From the NCBI GenBank assembly GCA_011037195.1, contig JAAEAF010000223.1:62001-126000 (forward strand): a stretch of DNA of 64,000 nt. Reading direction: 5' to 3'. The DNA is from Triatoma infestans. Its lineage: Eukaryota; Arthropoda; Insecta; Hemiptera; Reduviidae. A program made the translations under genes and the position numbers. A model generated the notes under the pieces. It saw only the letters and a program-made list of their open reading frames with translations, was not told the origin of the DNA and searched no databases. Numbering within the stretch: position 1 is the stretch's first letter; every line of letters begins with the position of its first letter. This document shows positions 11,401-21,697 of the stretch, piece after piece.

Positions 11401-14400
11401 TCCTCCCTGGTACGAGAGTTGCACAACGCTCGTAAAACGATCTCCCTTTCAAGCCATGGCATATATAATTAAGATAGAGCCGCTCACTTCTCAATTTAAA
11501 AAGCCAACGCATTTCTGATAAATTTAGCTTCCCCGAATATGAAACAAAATTGAAAGTTGAAATGGAGTGGTCTAATTTTTTATATAATAAAAAACGTGAG
11601 AAAGACCGTGCCAACTTCGCAGACTCCTCCCGGAATCACAAACCCCTTTTTAATAATAGATCAGAGAACAGGCTTCTCCATTTTGATACGTTATCTAGGG
11701 AGATATTAAATTGAACATCGTAGTGATAGGTTTATATCTGAACAATTAGCATTTCAAGATTAAAACAAATGATCAAGATCAAAAAAAAAAAAAAGAAGCA
11801 AAATCCTATTCTGTACAGTCATACTTCTGGTTAATCGATTTTTTTCAATTTTGGTATTCTAATGTTTCTATGTGTATATTAATATAATGTAAGTGGTAAA
11901 AACCATAATTTTACGAAAGTGGTACTTTAGAGGAGATTTTTGAAAAGAAGAATGATATATATATCTACATGAATGTATCTATCTAGTAAATACCCAAAGT
12001 TTACAGAACATCATTGAACCATTTTTGAGGAAATCACTTTTTAAAACCCCCCTTTTTTTTTGACTCAGGGGACCTCAAAACATCTATTTCCGGTGAAAAC
12101 GGGATATCAAAAAATTAGACACAATTACAAATACTTTCTCTTTACTTAGGAAGTAAGAGAAAGTAAATTAACTCAAAGCAACTTTAGTTTCATTGCACAT
12201 AAAAACTAGTATTTTTTATTTTATTTCGAATTTATTAAAAGAATGTATGATTTATTCCATAATAATCTAGAATTTAGGTTTAATTATTTTAAAAAATTAT
12301 CTAATCTAAATAATATATATTAATATATATATATATTTATATAATGGATAAACCCAAAGTTTATTCAAGATTAAATGTACTTATAATTATTAAAGATAAA
12401 TAAGATAAGTTATTTTGGTTATGACTTAACATTTCTTGTATTTATTATTAAATATTAAAAAATTAGATCTTCACCCGGAAATACATATTTTGGGGCACCC
12501 CGTGTGCAAAAAGAAAGAAAAAAGTTTTTTAAATTTAATGAAGAAAAATCAATTTCCACACTGAAGTGAGTTTAAACACTAATTTTTCTCACTAGTGTGT
12601 AAAAGTAATATTATTCAACTGTAATTAGCCTGACATTTAGCGGAAAATACGCGAAAAAAAAGAAAAGAAAACAAGTTCAAAATTCATCCCAGATACAGCG
12701 GGTTTGAGGTTATAACCAAACGGAACAGGTTATAGAAAGTGGGAGTAATTTGACTTGAATTAAAATAAATTTTCAGTATTTTTAATACGGATGCAGAAAA
12801 AAAATCTTAATATTTAACTCGTGGGCGAAGTATTTTTTGCAACTCTTTTCCAGCACTCGTACGGTCAGATTGTGAACTCGAGTGTGTAAAAAGACCTGCC
12901 TCTCTCTCACTTGTCAAATAAATCACTATTTAAGGTATTCTGGGGGAATGGTGACTTGAGCTTTCCACTTGTAATGTGCCATTGCAATAAACTATACGAT
13001 TCCATAAACTATATAATATAAATAAGAATTAGATGTGTTGCTAATAAGAATAAATTTGCCGCACAGAAATATGAAAGTTGTTAGGATAGGTGAGGAAAAG
13101 GTGGAAGATCAGGACAATAGTTTTAAGTATTAGGAACACACCTGAATGATTGATGGTTTCGTAGACATAGAGGTTATGGAGAGGATAATGTACTAGCAGG
13201 AATTTAATGCGATCAGACAAGGATTTCCTCAACGGTATAGAAGTGTCCAAGAAATAACAAATTATCAGTATATAGGATATAATAGTATATTGAATAATGT
13301 TACTTTCACTAGTGAGAGAAAGTTGTGTGTAACTCACTAGTGTGTGAAATTTACATTATTCAACTCTTATTAGCCTGACATCTAGTGGCAATATGTGTAA
13401 ACAAGATAAAATTATTCAAATAATAATATTCATTGCGAATGAAGTATATAGATTATTCTTTTCAATTTACTTGTAATTTGAAATTCAAGTTTGTTTTTTT
13501 TAAACATAAAATCATTAAACATAATAAAACGCAGAACTACTTACAAACTATATCAAATATTAATACCATAAATATTAATAAAAAAGATTTTACTGGAGTT
13601 GTTAGACACCCGAAAGAAAAAAAAAGTAATCCATGTAAACAAAACAGAACAAAAACAGTAGTAAGAGAAAGTAATATGTGTTGTAAATAAAAACATGGGT
13701 GTGGCCTGACGCCATGATGTGGCCGAAAGCCATATAAATGTAATAAAAAAAAAGCAATTAAATGCAGTATTATTATTCGAGTAAGCTATACGAGAGTTTT
13801 AATATACTTTTAACGCTAATATAGTTCACCTTGCCATAAAGTCTGTTTATACAAAAGTATTATTTAATCTAATTAAAGCGCATACCACAGAGTTGCAGTA
13901 AGCCAGCGTTACTTCAATGTTAAATATTTTAAATGTTGAAGAATTAAATATAAGGAATTACTCTTAGTAAGAGAGAGTAATGTGATCGTGCCAGATTTTC
14001 GAAATTGAGTTTTCATCGGAAGTTGTAGGGGTCCCTTGAATACAGAAAAAAAAAAAATCTGGTGTGAAACACTCACACAACTCTCTCTCTCTCTTACTGC
14101 AGTTTACAAAATTGTAATTGACAAATTTTATTAGCACTCAAGTTTTGATTTCCTGTCTGGGTCACAAAAAAAGTGGTTTTTAGAAATTAGTCTGTGTGCA
14201 TATATGGTCAACATAACTCAAACGATGTAAAATCGTAGAAAGGTGAAACTTAGTATTTCGTTTAGGTACTAATCAAGTGACGCGTCAATAAAGTTTAGAT
14301 CAAAATCAATCGACCGGTAGTAAGTACCACTTTAATGAATCGATTTTTTTATTATATTACAAAAAAGAACAACACATCATAAAAAAGAGCTACAAATTTT

Positions 14401-17400
14401 ATTTGTTAATTTTCTTCCAATAAAAAGAGGGGGGTTGTTTTTGTGGGAGGGGTGACATTAGACTTGCCTCAAAAATGGTCATTTCAATATATTATACGAT
14501 TCCTATTGTCTATAGGATATTAATAAGAATTTAATGTGTTGCCAAAATTCCGGGTTAGCTCTTAAATGAGAATAAACATTGAGAACAGTAGAAATTCATT
14601 TAGTGTAGTTTTTTGGTTTGGGACACACACGCTAAATAACACATTATTTTTCAATTTTATCGTTAAATTACTTAATTTGCCTAACTTTAATAACAGAAAT
14701 ATTTGTGGGGGAAGATACGCGGCAGAACGTTTTAGGTCTGTAACGTTTTGCGGTTCATCGAGTAAATCGTACATTATTGTACGGAAACTAGGGAATGAAT
14801 ACTGGTCGTAGAAAGGGTTCCCACCGATTTCTTTTGTTCTCAGTTCGACGCAATCGATATTTTTAAAGCTTACAGAGCTCAGAGATAACTTATTACACGT
14901 TCGGGGAGTACACCGTGAGCTCTGAAACTGTTCGAAGATTGTTGCAAGAAGTAGGTGAAATGGAGCTAGGAGAGACCAGCTTCAGGGACTAACAAGGAAT
15001 AATCGTGTAAGCAGGTTTAGCTTTTGCCACCTCTGGTAGACTGTAGAACTATGGGGGAGCTGTTCACTCACATATAAACCGTGATTTGGTCTGTATTCTT
15101 CAGATGGTCGAATTCATGTGTGGGAGAAGGCAGGTGGGATGCTTCATTCAGAGTAGTACTAGTGGAAGTGCCCTTTTCAACGACAATCACTTATGGTGTG
15201 GGGTGGTGGGATAGGTTTGAAGGCCCACACCGAGTTAATTGTTGTTGAAAATGGTGCTATGACCGCTGCTACTAGGTATGTTGATGAAGTTCTTCCAGTG
15301 GCAGTCATACTGTTTGCTTCATTTATCGGTGACAGTTTCATGCTAATTCCATGATAACGCTAGACCATACGCAGCTAGAGTTGTCACCCATACTTCTTGG
15401 AGGGAATCGGTATAAAAGTGATCGGTTGGCCGGCCTGGACGTTCTCCGGACATATTAATCTTATAGAACATCAATGGGACATGCTCAAGAAGCGTCGTGA
15501 TCAGCCTCCAACTATTCTTTAATAGCTCCGCATTGCCCTACAAGAAAAATGGGATGCTGTTCGATAAGAGACCATTCAAAGCCTGAGTGCACTGATGCCT
15601 CCCCACCGTATCAGAGCCTCCTCCGGCAATACTAGGGAGTTGAGAAAAATTAAAAAAGTTATCAAAATTTTGTAAAAAAAATATTTTTAATTTTTTCGTT
15701 ATTTTTCATTTTTAATTGTTTTATTCTTTAGATCAATCCATATTAATAAGTGTCCGATTTTTTTGTTTTGTGGCTGGGTGTACTTTGGAGGCACTTTTGT
15801 ACATTTTCAGTTATATGTGGAATTTTAGTAATTCCCATATAAATAATTTTTTTTTTTTTTTCAATATAAGGCGCTTCAACATCTGTGGTCATTAGCGCCC
15901 GGAGCCTTCTCAGTGCACTGCCGGGCTCCGGACAGTGTTCTCTCGTTACAGACAACACTGTCCATCACCGGAAGGCTCCTAGGAAGAGAAAAATCTAAGG
16001 GTAGGACGGCTGGATTCGAACCCGGGATCTCCGCATTGCTAGTCCAGCGCGCTACCACTGAGCTAATCCCTTCCCTTATAAATAAATCAATTAATGAAAA
16101 TTATGTCAATTTTATATACACACTGTGTAGATCTATCACTTTTAAACTAAACATTTTTCTGGGAAGATTAATGTTTTATTCTATAACTCATTAATTAAAA
16201 TTATGAATTGTTTAATTGAAAAACTGAGTTTGTGGAAAATCGGTTTAGCGGAAATGCTAATTTCCTGAGCGGTTTATTGTTTGTTTTTAGTTTTCTATGA
16301 TATTTCTCAATAACGACACCATGCAGCTTTCTTTCAACTTAGAAGCAAATAACTTGCCAATCACATATAAGCGCCAATTACAAGCGTAATCCTATTTTTA
16401 ATTTTATTGCATTTTTTTGTTTTCATTATTGATAAAGACTTCACAATTAAATTTGACAATCCAAAATTCACCGACATTCACTGATTTTTATATTACGATG
16501 GATCCTTAGAGAGTTTCTTCATTACAATTTGTTTTTGGCTGATTAATTAAAAGAACAATTTCTTTTCTTTTACTTTCTATATTGCCGAAGACTTCTTCTA
16601 CGGTTGATAGGGGGCTTCAAGCAATCATACAATATCGTCCGTGTAAAAGCACGCATTTACCATGTTTACCACCATGTCCGTGTTAATTATGTTTCCATTG
16701 ATGGAAAACATTTAAAGAGTGTAGCAGCCTCTTTGTCCTAATTTTGAGCTAATTTTGAATCGTTTTCCACAACTATTGCCAACATGAAAATAAGCGAGCG
16801 ATTCTATACCTGTAGTGTTATGCCCAATATTTTACCCTGACTCTGACTATGTGACTTGATCTTGTATGGATATTAAGCCAACCTCTCACCCTTATTTGCG
16901 GTCGATGACCGCCATAGCATGCTATTATGGAAAAATTCTAAGACGTAAATATTTGCGTGCAAATAGCAGTAAAAACACTTGTTGCATAATGATATTTATA
17001 TTTCCAGATAGCCAGTGAGTTATAGCCAGATGTTTACCCGCCGTTCTAACAATATATAATGATATTGATTTTAAAAGGTGGGACAGAATGTCTTAGTTGT
17101 TGTATAAGGCCTGAGATATGGCGGCTGCGCATTGAGATAACTACTGTTTGAGGATTTTCAACGCTATACTAGTCCTGGCAGTAACCGGTGCGCTTTGGAC
17201 CATGCCACCTGCTGCTATGGAACCTTGTTGGGAATTCCACCAAGTGACCATGAAAGCTATAGAATTAACCAGACAGATATGTTTCTTTTTTCAAGGAAGA
17301 GATTTAGCTTCTTTTTACATAGCGCTACACCCCGGGTTGGGCCTTGGCTTCCGTGACAATGTTGCTCCAAGCATCTCTGTTCCTTGCCTTTCTCTCTCTC

Positions 17401-18747
17401 TCCCCATCCATCTTACCACTCCCAATGTTGTAAGGTCCTCTTCAACATCTTGTTGCCATAGTTTTCGATGGTCGGCCAACACTTCTCCTGCCAATAACTT
17501 GTACCATGCTGCAATATGTTCGGCATGCTTCTTATTTCGTGTCCTAACCCTGTTCAATTCGACAAGATTTTACAAATTGGACTACACTACTATCTTGATA
17601 CAAAGAGTAAAGATCACTGTTACTAAAGAGTCACCATGAACCTGAATCATCAAAAACTAGACCATAAAACGCATAATATTTTGCGTTCAAATATTTTTAA
17701 ACTATTTGCTATTTCATTAATTCGGAGGTTGATTTGCTTACGTTCGTTATTTAGAGTGATAAGATATCCCGAACTCCTAGATAAATATCATCTACACTTG
17801 ATTTACATGGGTGGAAGATATTTTCTGCAACGTTTATACCACTTTATAAAAGATAAGATTGAAGAGTGTAGTAGAAAGAGTGTCCGCCTTGTCGCAACCC
17901 CCTAGAAAATTCGCTGCTTAAATTTCGGCCAACACTAATAGTCACTCTACTATTTATCCAGCATTGCTTTGAAGGCATAAAATATTTATGCCTTCACTTA
18001 CAAATTGATGCTAGAATGTTCTAGAAGACTGGAGGAGCTATCTTTCTCCAAGGATATCCTTTCACTCTGAATACCAGATCATATGGAAATCGTAAGAAAA
18101 ATGTAGTTAGATACATGGCACTTCTTTCAGTTTCATTCGTCCATGAATTTGCCTATTGGCTTGTCTCGGAATGCATGTCTGTCTAGCTACCCAGCATTGA
18201 TCTTTACGGATGAACTCAACAAATTAAGTCGGCAGTCCACAAAACAGGGCTTTTAGTGAAATATTGAGGTGGCCTTTACAAATTTCAAGATTTGGTTGGA
18301 TCACTTGGCTGCCGGACATATGATTTAAGGAGACATCTCAATGTAGTGAAAGACATGTCAATTCCCTACTGTAGAGATTATGAAACAGAGGAGGTTCGTC
18401 ATACCCCTCATGATAGATTGTTAATTGATTGATTGTGAGTATAAATTGTTCAAAAACCTTTGTTCAGAATAGATGTCTGTGGATTAGGCTGTTTCCCCCT
18501 TAAGGGTATTGTCCCAGTTTGTCTGAAGAGTGGTAAATGTTATAGATAGAACAAACCTCCCGGGATTGAATTTCTGATTGAGATCCGGATTGTTGTTATT
18601 CTCTTTCGGACAGCTATTTGATCTCACAGGTGCTTTGAATGCCGCAGGGTTTTTTTTGGTGCTTTCCTACTAATAAGATCTCCTGATTACCTACTAATAA
18701 GATCCCCTGATTATAAAAAAATGTTTTAGTAAATAAACGTCTCCTTT

Positions 18748-18786
<39 letters not shown>

Positions 18787-20822
18787 ATCAATCGATCTCT
18801 CATCATATATATATATATTATATATATATCTATATATAGAATAGATATATGTGATTTATGAATCGTATATATGTGATTAAAAATATATATATATATGGTA
18901 TGTGTTTGTGATTTTTTTTGAAAAATGCTCCTACAATTTTGTTTATATTTTGCAATCTAAAACTACACTGATACGTTTGAACTGACTAGTTTTGAAACGT
19001 TTGAAACTGATTTTGTGATGGGGTTTTTGTCTGAGAGATCATTAATACAGTGTTTACGGTGAAGAATTGATAACCCTATCGGGCACTAAGAAATAGGTTT
19101 GTCGAATTTCGTTTTGGAAATGAGACCTTGAAGTTGGCTTTGCCGATTTTGATGACGACATTTTAATTTTATTGGTGTAGAATTCAAGTCAAGTTTTGTG
19201 AGGAAGGAACTGATCAACTAGCCAGTAATATTGGATAAAAATATAATTTAATTGTGGTGGATACATAAAAGATTAAATATTAATGTTTGTTGATTTTTAT
19301 TAAAGCAAAATATATGTCCTATAAAACCACGAAAGTTATTTATGACTCAACCAATAGTTAGCAAGCTTTTTGAATGATGCTTGCAAACTTCTTCACATCC
19401 TTGATTGCATGTTATTAAGATTCTTCCAGATGTTGGTTTTAGACATTGGAAGTTAATTTTACAATTTTGAAATTGACGGGCTATTGCATTCAAGGTGGTC
19501 CGTAGCGCCGATGCAGCTGTTATCAGCAGCATGTGAAGTACCCAGCGCTTGTTGTCCACTTTGGTGAATTTCCTGAATAGAGCACTGGTTTAATCCATTA
19601 CAGTGTTTGTAATCAATTATAATTAATTACAGTAAGAGAAAGTCGTGTGAATTTTTATACAAGTAGAATTAGAGATTGATGATTGATTTATTTTTTTATT
19701 ATTTTTAAATCCACTTTATTGTTTGAATAGGATGCAAACAATTCCTTAATCATTTAATTATAAGTAAGTGAATAATTAATTTTTTTCATATTTTCAGTAC
19801 ATCTTCGAATAGTGTTTCTACAACAAGTGGTGGACCAGTTGGTGGTGGTGATAAAGGTTCAACATGGCTTGACAGTTTGAATTCACCATTGATACAAGAT
19901 GAAGGTGATAACAAGATGCTGAAATTGAGGTTTGATGTTAGCCAGTATCAACCAGAAGAAATTGTCGTTAAAACTGTTGATAATAAACTTCTTGTACGTA
20001 TATATATTTACGTTTTTAATTAACTTTTCTTCTTTTTTTTTATACAATTAAGATTTCTAATAACAGAAGCCTGCAAAACAACTTATTTGAAGGGAAAAGA
20101 ATAGCTATGTGGTTGGCGTGCTGGACTTCCCACACGGAGTACCCGGGTTCGAGTCCAGCTGTGCTACCCTTTTTTTCTTCATAGGCGCCCCTACAGCTCA
20201 TTGTCCGGTGATGGACAGTGTTGTCTGTAACGAGAGAACACTGCCTGGAGGGCGCCAATGACCATAGATGTTGACGCGGCTTAAATTAAAAAAAAAATTA
20301 AGTAAATAGAAAAAACCTAGAATTTTTTTAGGCATAGAATTCTGAGCAAAAGTTTTTTGAGAGTGCTCGAGAAAATGAATGAGTAGCTTTATAATTTTCA
20401 TGAGAAAAATAATTCATAATAGGGGCGACCCGTAAGGAGGAAGATGAGCAAATTCTTCAAAAATCCATGCGGTTGATTATCCCTAGCCTAGTGTTTCCCA
20501 ATCTGTGGTCCTCAGAAAATATTAATGGTATAAAAATAATATAAAAAAAATCACCTATTCAGCCTAAATTCATTAAAAATACGCTTATAATACGAGAAAT
20601 ATATATTTTCTTTTCTTTTTTTTCCAGGTCCATGCAAAACATGAAGAAAAATCAGAAAGTAAATCCGTATACAGAGAATATAACAGAGAATTTCTACTTC
20701 CAAAAGGAACTAATCCGGAATCAATTAAGTCATCACTTAGCAAGGATGGTGTATTGACTGTAGAAGCACCACTACCATCTTTAACGGGACCAGATAAACT
20801 TATCCCAATCACACAACATTAG
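3961..20822 (+). CDS. HspB8: small heat-shock protein, HspB8-like (alpha-crystallin family), complete, 3 exons
   Basis: This is an ATP-independent holdase of the small heat-shock family, expected in the cytosol. In animals HspB8 works with the BAG3/Hsc70 machinery in selective autophagy. Exons are 3961-4145, 19798-19993 and 20628-20822 (TAG stop); intron phases 2 and 0 keep one frame of 191 residues. Residues 1-62 form a charged N-terminus starting MADSGVKRNIPIKLGDF. A Ser/Gly-rich linker follows (about 63-80), then WLDS and the alpha-crystallin domain from about residue 95 (KLRFDVSQYQPEEIVVKT) to SSLSKDGVLTVEAPLPS. The C-terminus carries an I-x-I-type IPI motif. The N-terminal block is much closer to fly CG14207 than to the l(2)efl/Hsp20 groups. 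The ATG opens the only compatible frame. The protein looks intact although intron 1 is 15.65 kb and full of transposons. Confidence 0.92.
4151..5297 (+). other. HspB8 intron 1, proximal part
   Basis: This is AT-rich intronic sequence with A and T tracts. I recognise no element until the REP-A copy at 5298. Confidence 0.6.
5298..5930 (+). repeat. REP-A copy with (GT)n(ATGT)n expansion and internal deletion
   Basis: The 5' block (ATCGTGTTAAATTTTTGA, ACCGGAAATATCCG, TTTTGAGGTCCCCTGAG) and the 3' block (GTAAGAGAAAGTTGTGTGAG, then the CAGAT T-tail) are present. A (GT)n/(ATGT)n microsatellite occupies 5410-5470. Most of the ~300-base internal repeats are deleted, so the copy is only about 630 bases. 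ORFs across it are repeat artefacts. Confidence 0.75.
5740..6092 (+). repeat. duplicated segment (pair with 1700-2035)
   Basis: This is the second member of the duplicated block. It includes the AACACACACACAATTC stretch beyond the REP-A terminus. A few bases differ, for example a short deletion after GTGTCAGATG. Confidence 0.75.
6117..6896 (-). mobile_element. non-LTR retrotransposon 3' end with RNase H/zinc region (I-like group), copy 1
   Basis: On the minus strand, fragments read WEFLGMRKWIGLANSAP, the tail of an RNase H domain. They are followed by a broken zinc-type C-terminus that matches the copies at 53531-54030 and 54535-55065. Frameshifts break it. It sits inside REP-A: TCGTGATTTT occurs on both sides (6103-6112 and 6897-6906), then REP-A resumes. 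An RNase H domain plus a C-terminal CCHC-like region fits the I/LOA/R1-side non-LTR clades; the exact clade is not resolved. Confidence 0.65.
6897..7352 (+). repeat. REP-A copy interrupted by the preceding retroelement
   Basis: It resumes with GATTTTCTCTCAAATGGCTC and ends in GTAAGAGAAAGTCCTGTG, a (TG)n expansion (7315-7335) and a TTTTTCACATCAGATT end. Confidence 0.65.
7353..7701 (+). other. HspB8 intron 1 spacer
   Basis: Nothing is recognisable here beyond AT-rich intronic sequence. Confidence 0.5.
7702..8392 (+). repeat. REP-A copy
   Basis: The 5' hairpin is well preserved (CTCTTTACTCCTAGTAAAGAG). The copy then has TTTTGAGGTCCC, one internal unit, and GAGTGTTTCACACC plus AGAT and a long T run at the end. 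Confidence 0.75.
8393..8492 (-). repeat. inverted REP-A terminal fragment
   Basis: ATCTGGTGTGAAACACTCAC at 8455 onward is the reverse complement of the terminus that ends at about 8390. The two ends form an inverted pair around a 60-base A/T-rich spacer. Confidence 0.75.
8697..10341 (-). mobile_element. RTE-clade non-LTR retroposon, 5' truncated, with target-site duplications
   Basis: The minus strand encodes a reverse transcriptase from the fingers (NKSPGEDGICVEMIKHGGEL) through NFRGISLLSTVYKIL, the palm D (LYVDFKMAYDT), LRQGDPISPILFNLVLE, the catalytic YADDVVLIAR box and the C-terminal GRPRGRPRLRWLQDVE. This matches HmRTE-type elements. One frame break lies near 9880-9920 between two long frames. 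The stop is followed by only about 20 bases and a (GAA)4 tail, typical of RTE. CAATACAATCAT stands on both sides (8697-8708 and 10330-10341), a perfect 12-bp target-site duplication. The endonuclease domain is missing through 5' truncation. It lies antisense in HspB8 intron 1. Confidence 0.9.
10342..10650 (-). repeat. REP-A fragment, reverse orientation
   Basis: It contains the reverse of the REP-A internal unit, then CCTCAAAACGTGTGATTTCC, the GGTGAAAAAACTCGATATCG motif and an eroded 5' end. Confidence 0.65.
10651..11249 (+). other. HspB8 intron 1 spacer
   Basis: This is AT-rich intron. A REP-A-like G-rich phrase (GGGGGGGAGGGATAAAAG) at about 10868 suggests a heavily decayed repeat. No gene is seen. 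Confidence 0.5.
11250..11640 (-). mobile_element. non-LTR retrotransposon C-terminal fragment
   Basis: In the minus strand, joined frames give a leucine/arginine-rich stretch (RWLFKLRSERLYLN) and then a zinc-like end reading CNSRTREDVFHFVAVCP. That resembles the CxxC...H....C tail of non-LTR RT proteins, such as the element at 39298-41560. Frameshifts and stops are frequent, and no catalytic part is present. Confidence 0.45.
11818..12165 (-). repeat. REP-A fragment, reverse orientation
   Basis: It runs from the internal unit into GGGGACCTCAAAACATCTAT, TTTCCGGTGAAAACGGGATA and the terminal hairpin (ACTTTCTCTTTACTTAGG with AAGTAAGAGAAAGT). Confidence 0.75.
12166..13954 (+). other. HspB8 intron 1 spacer with a small dispersed repeat
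   Basis: It is mostly AT-rich. A short repeat occurs twice, near 12600-12650 and 13345-13400; both contain ATTATTCAACT and TTAGCCTGACAT followed by TAGYGG. A stretch around 12480 (CCGGAAATACATATTTTGGGGCACCCC) is REP-A-like. I recognise no gene. Confidence 0.5.
13960..14560 (+). repeat. composite of REP-A pieces in both orientations
   Basis: A forward 5' end (CTCTTAGTAAGAGAGAG, GTGCCAGATTTTCG) runs to about 14040. An inverted terminus follows (ATCTGGTGTGAAACACTCAC at 14058 on) and then a forward body piece with GTCTGTGTGCATATATGGTC and the G-rich box. This is a rearranged repeat cluster. Confidence 0.6.
14830..15781 (+). mobile_element. Tc1-like transposase relic
   Basis: Decayed frames on the + strand line up with a Tc1 transposase. 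In order they show the HTH-type TVSSETVRRLLQEVG near 14910; SDGRIHVWEKAG near 15105; VWGG followed by TELIVVENGAMTA near 15195; HDNARPYAARVV near 15350 (the second catalytic Asp); and LIEHQWDMLKKR near 15460 (the catalytic Glu). At least five frameshifts or stops separate them. The probable right inverted repeat is the GTGTCCGATTTTTTTG to GGCTGGGTGTA segment at 15750-15781. The left end is unclear. Superfamily assignment is good; activity is impossible. Confidence 0.85.
15838..16085 (-). mobile_element. tRNA-derived SINE (copy A) with 9-bp target-site duplications
   Basis: On the minus strand it starts AAGGGAAGGGATTAGCTCAG (A-box region), reaches the B box GGTTCGAATCC about 40 bases on, and continues into a body with a GGACAGTG/CACTGTCC hairpin and a poly-A tail (T run at 15847-15861 on the plus strand). 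TATAAATAA flanks it at 15838-15846 and 16077-16085. The tRNA-like head is not a folded functional tRNA. It belongs to the family that also occurs at 20092, 36403, 57806 and 59818. Confidence 0.88.
16090..17314 (+). other. HspB8 intron 1 spacer
   Basis: A decayed REP-A-like stretch lies near 16100-16340 (AACATTTTTCTGGGAAGATT). The remainder, including the higher-complexity part at 16600-17300, I cannot assign. Confidence 0.45.
17315..17560 (-). mobile_element. RTE-like retroposon C-terminal fragment
   Basis: The minus strand reads KLWQQDVEEDLTTLGVVRW, and after a frameshift ARNRDAWSNIVTEAKAQPG. Together these equal the C-terminal motif of RTE/CFDP2-type reverse transcriptases (compare DVEEDLRRADVRRW at 57540-57600). 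Only about 80 residues remain. The overlapping plus-strand frame is a shadow. Confidence 0.6.
17561..18229 (+). other. HspB8 intron 1 spacer
   Basis: No recognisable gene. Decayed I-like retroelement sequence may begin around 18000. Confidence 0.4.
18230..18660 (+). mobile_element. non-LTR retroelement C-terminal zinc region (I-like group), copy 2
   Basis: The plus strand reads DLVGSLGCRTYDLRRHLNVV and then PYCRDYETEEVRH, the same order of motifs as HLVGSLTGHCGLRRHLNVME and FCRVCETEEETPIHL in the 53.5-kb copy. One cysteine of the CxxC pair is lost. A 20-odd-base direct repeat (CTACTAATAAGATC) follows at 18667-18712. Confidence 0.6.
18751..18895. repeat. (CT)n and (AT)n microsatellites
   Basis: A CT tract lies at 18751-18786, followed by several AT/TATA tracts up to about 18895. 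Confidence 0.9.
18896..19797 (+). other. HspB8 intron 1 distal part
   Basis: A decayed REP-A unit lies near 18905-19090. An unassigned 70-codon minus-strand frame at 19347-19559 has several cysteines but no recognisable family. A short REP-A tail (GTAAGAGAAAGTCGTGTG) is at 19632. The polypyrimidine tract and CAG acceptor of exon 2 close the intron. Confidence 0.5.
19798..19993 (+). CDS. HspB8: HspB8 exon 2
   Basis: It follows TTTTCAG and ends CTT|GTACGT. It encodes the Ser/Gly linker, WLDSLNSPLIQDEGDN and the first strands of the alpha-crystallin domain. Confidence 0.9.
20092..20293 (+). mobile_element. tRNA-derived SINE (copy B) in HspB8 intron 2
   Basis: A tRNA-like head (GTACCCGGGTTCGAGTCC B box at about 20140) is followed by the body hairpin GGACAGTGTTGTCTG and AGAACACTG, then GGGCGCCAATGACCATAG, and the A-rich tail at 20287. 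Its anticodon-arm-like stretch TTCCCACACGG resembles a tRNA-Gly arm. The insertion leaves 330 bases to the exon 3 acceptor. Confidence 0.85.
20628..20822 (+). CDS. HspB8: HspB8 exon 3
   Basis: It follows TTTTTTTCCAG and encodes VHAKHEEKSESKSVYREYN through DGVLTVEAPLPS to the C-terminal IPITQH and a TAG stop. It completes the alpha-crystallin domain and the I-x-I tail. Confidence 0.92.
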   Translation, partial: VHAKHEEKSESKSVYREYNREFLLPKGTNPESIKSSLSKDGVLTVEAPLPSLTGPDKLIPITQH

Positions 20823-21697
20823 ATTATCTTAAATCACAAGAGAAATAATTTTTTTTTTTCTTCATCTTCTTCTTTCTTCTTCTTAGGTTGGATGCAAGGC
20901 CTTGAAAAAATTTCGTTGAATTTTTATTTTATTTTTTTTTGTTTAAAAAAAAATTCCTATGTTCTTGCACACAAACCCCTCTGGTTACAGGTTCATTTAG
21001 TTTGTAACTTTTTTTTTCTTAATTATTCTTCGTTAAAAAAAAAAATATTGTTTTTCTTAAACTTAAATCATTATCTGATGAGGTTTACAAGATTTATATT
21101 GATTTCATAGCTGAGAAAATGTAAATCTATCTACATATGTATATTTCTTTTAAGTGCAACCACTCGATTTACTTAAGATTATTCATTATGTAGAGGGTAT
21201 TAACATTTCGTAATGTGAATTTTGGGAATAACAAGTTAATCAGCCTAAACACATAGATCATATATATCCGTGCGCTTATAATGCATGCGTTATTATTGGA
21301 AAGTGTAGCTGATCTTAAAGTTTTTACTTCTTAAGACTAAAATCGAGGGTCAAGTAAGAAATACAATAGAGTTATCATAGAGAAGCATATATTATAAAAA
21401 AAAAGAAAAAAAAAACGAATATATAAACTAAACAAAACAAAAAATGTATAAAACAAATACTAGTCAATTTTTTTTTTTCATTTATTACAATTATTTTTGT
21501 TATTATGTTAAAAATTACAAATCCAAAATTTGTTATAAAAGAAACTGTGGCCTAAGGGGGATTTTTTAAAAAAAATGATTGAATATAAATTATTAATTAA
21601 TTTACATTCAAATAGCTTTTGTTTTATTTGTTTTTACATATTTTATTATGATATGTATGTGCAAATAAATAAAATTATATTAATGTTTCTTGCTTTG
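20823..21697 (+). other. probable HspB8 3' UTR
   Basis: This is AT-rich and non-coding. Overlapping AATAAA signals at about 21664-21673 (AAATAAATAAAATT) are the best candidate poly-A site, giving a 3' UTR of about 0.85 kb. The AAAATAAAT-type runs before it are weaker. Inferred only. Confidence 0.5.

Noticed and set aside
15876..16076. Possible functional tRNA genes at the SINE heads
   Set aside because: A and B boxes are present but the acceptor stem does not close and a common SINE body and A tail follow, so they are SINEs.
17148..17639. 163-codon plus-strand frame, the longest in that region
   Set aside because: It is antisense to an RTE-like C-terminal fragment at 17315-17560 and has no recognisable domain.
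19347..19559. 70-codon minus-strand frame with several Cys
   Set aside because: No family recognised, no splice or start support, and it lies within HspB8 intron 1.
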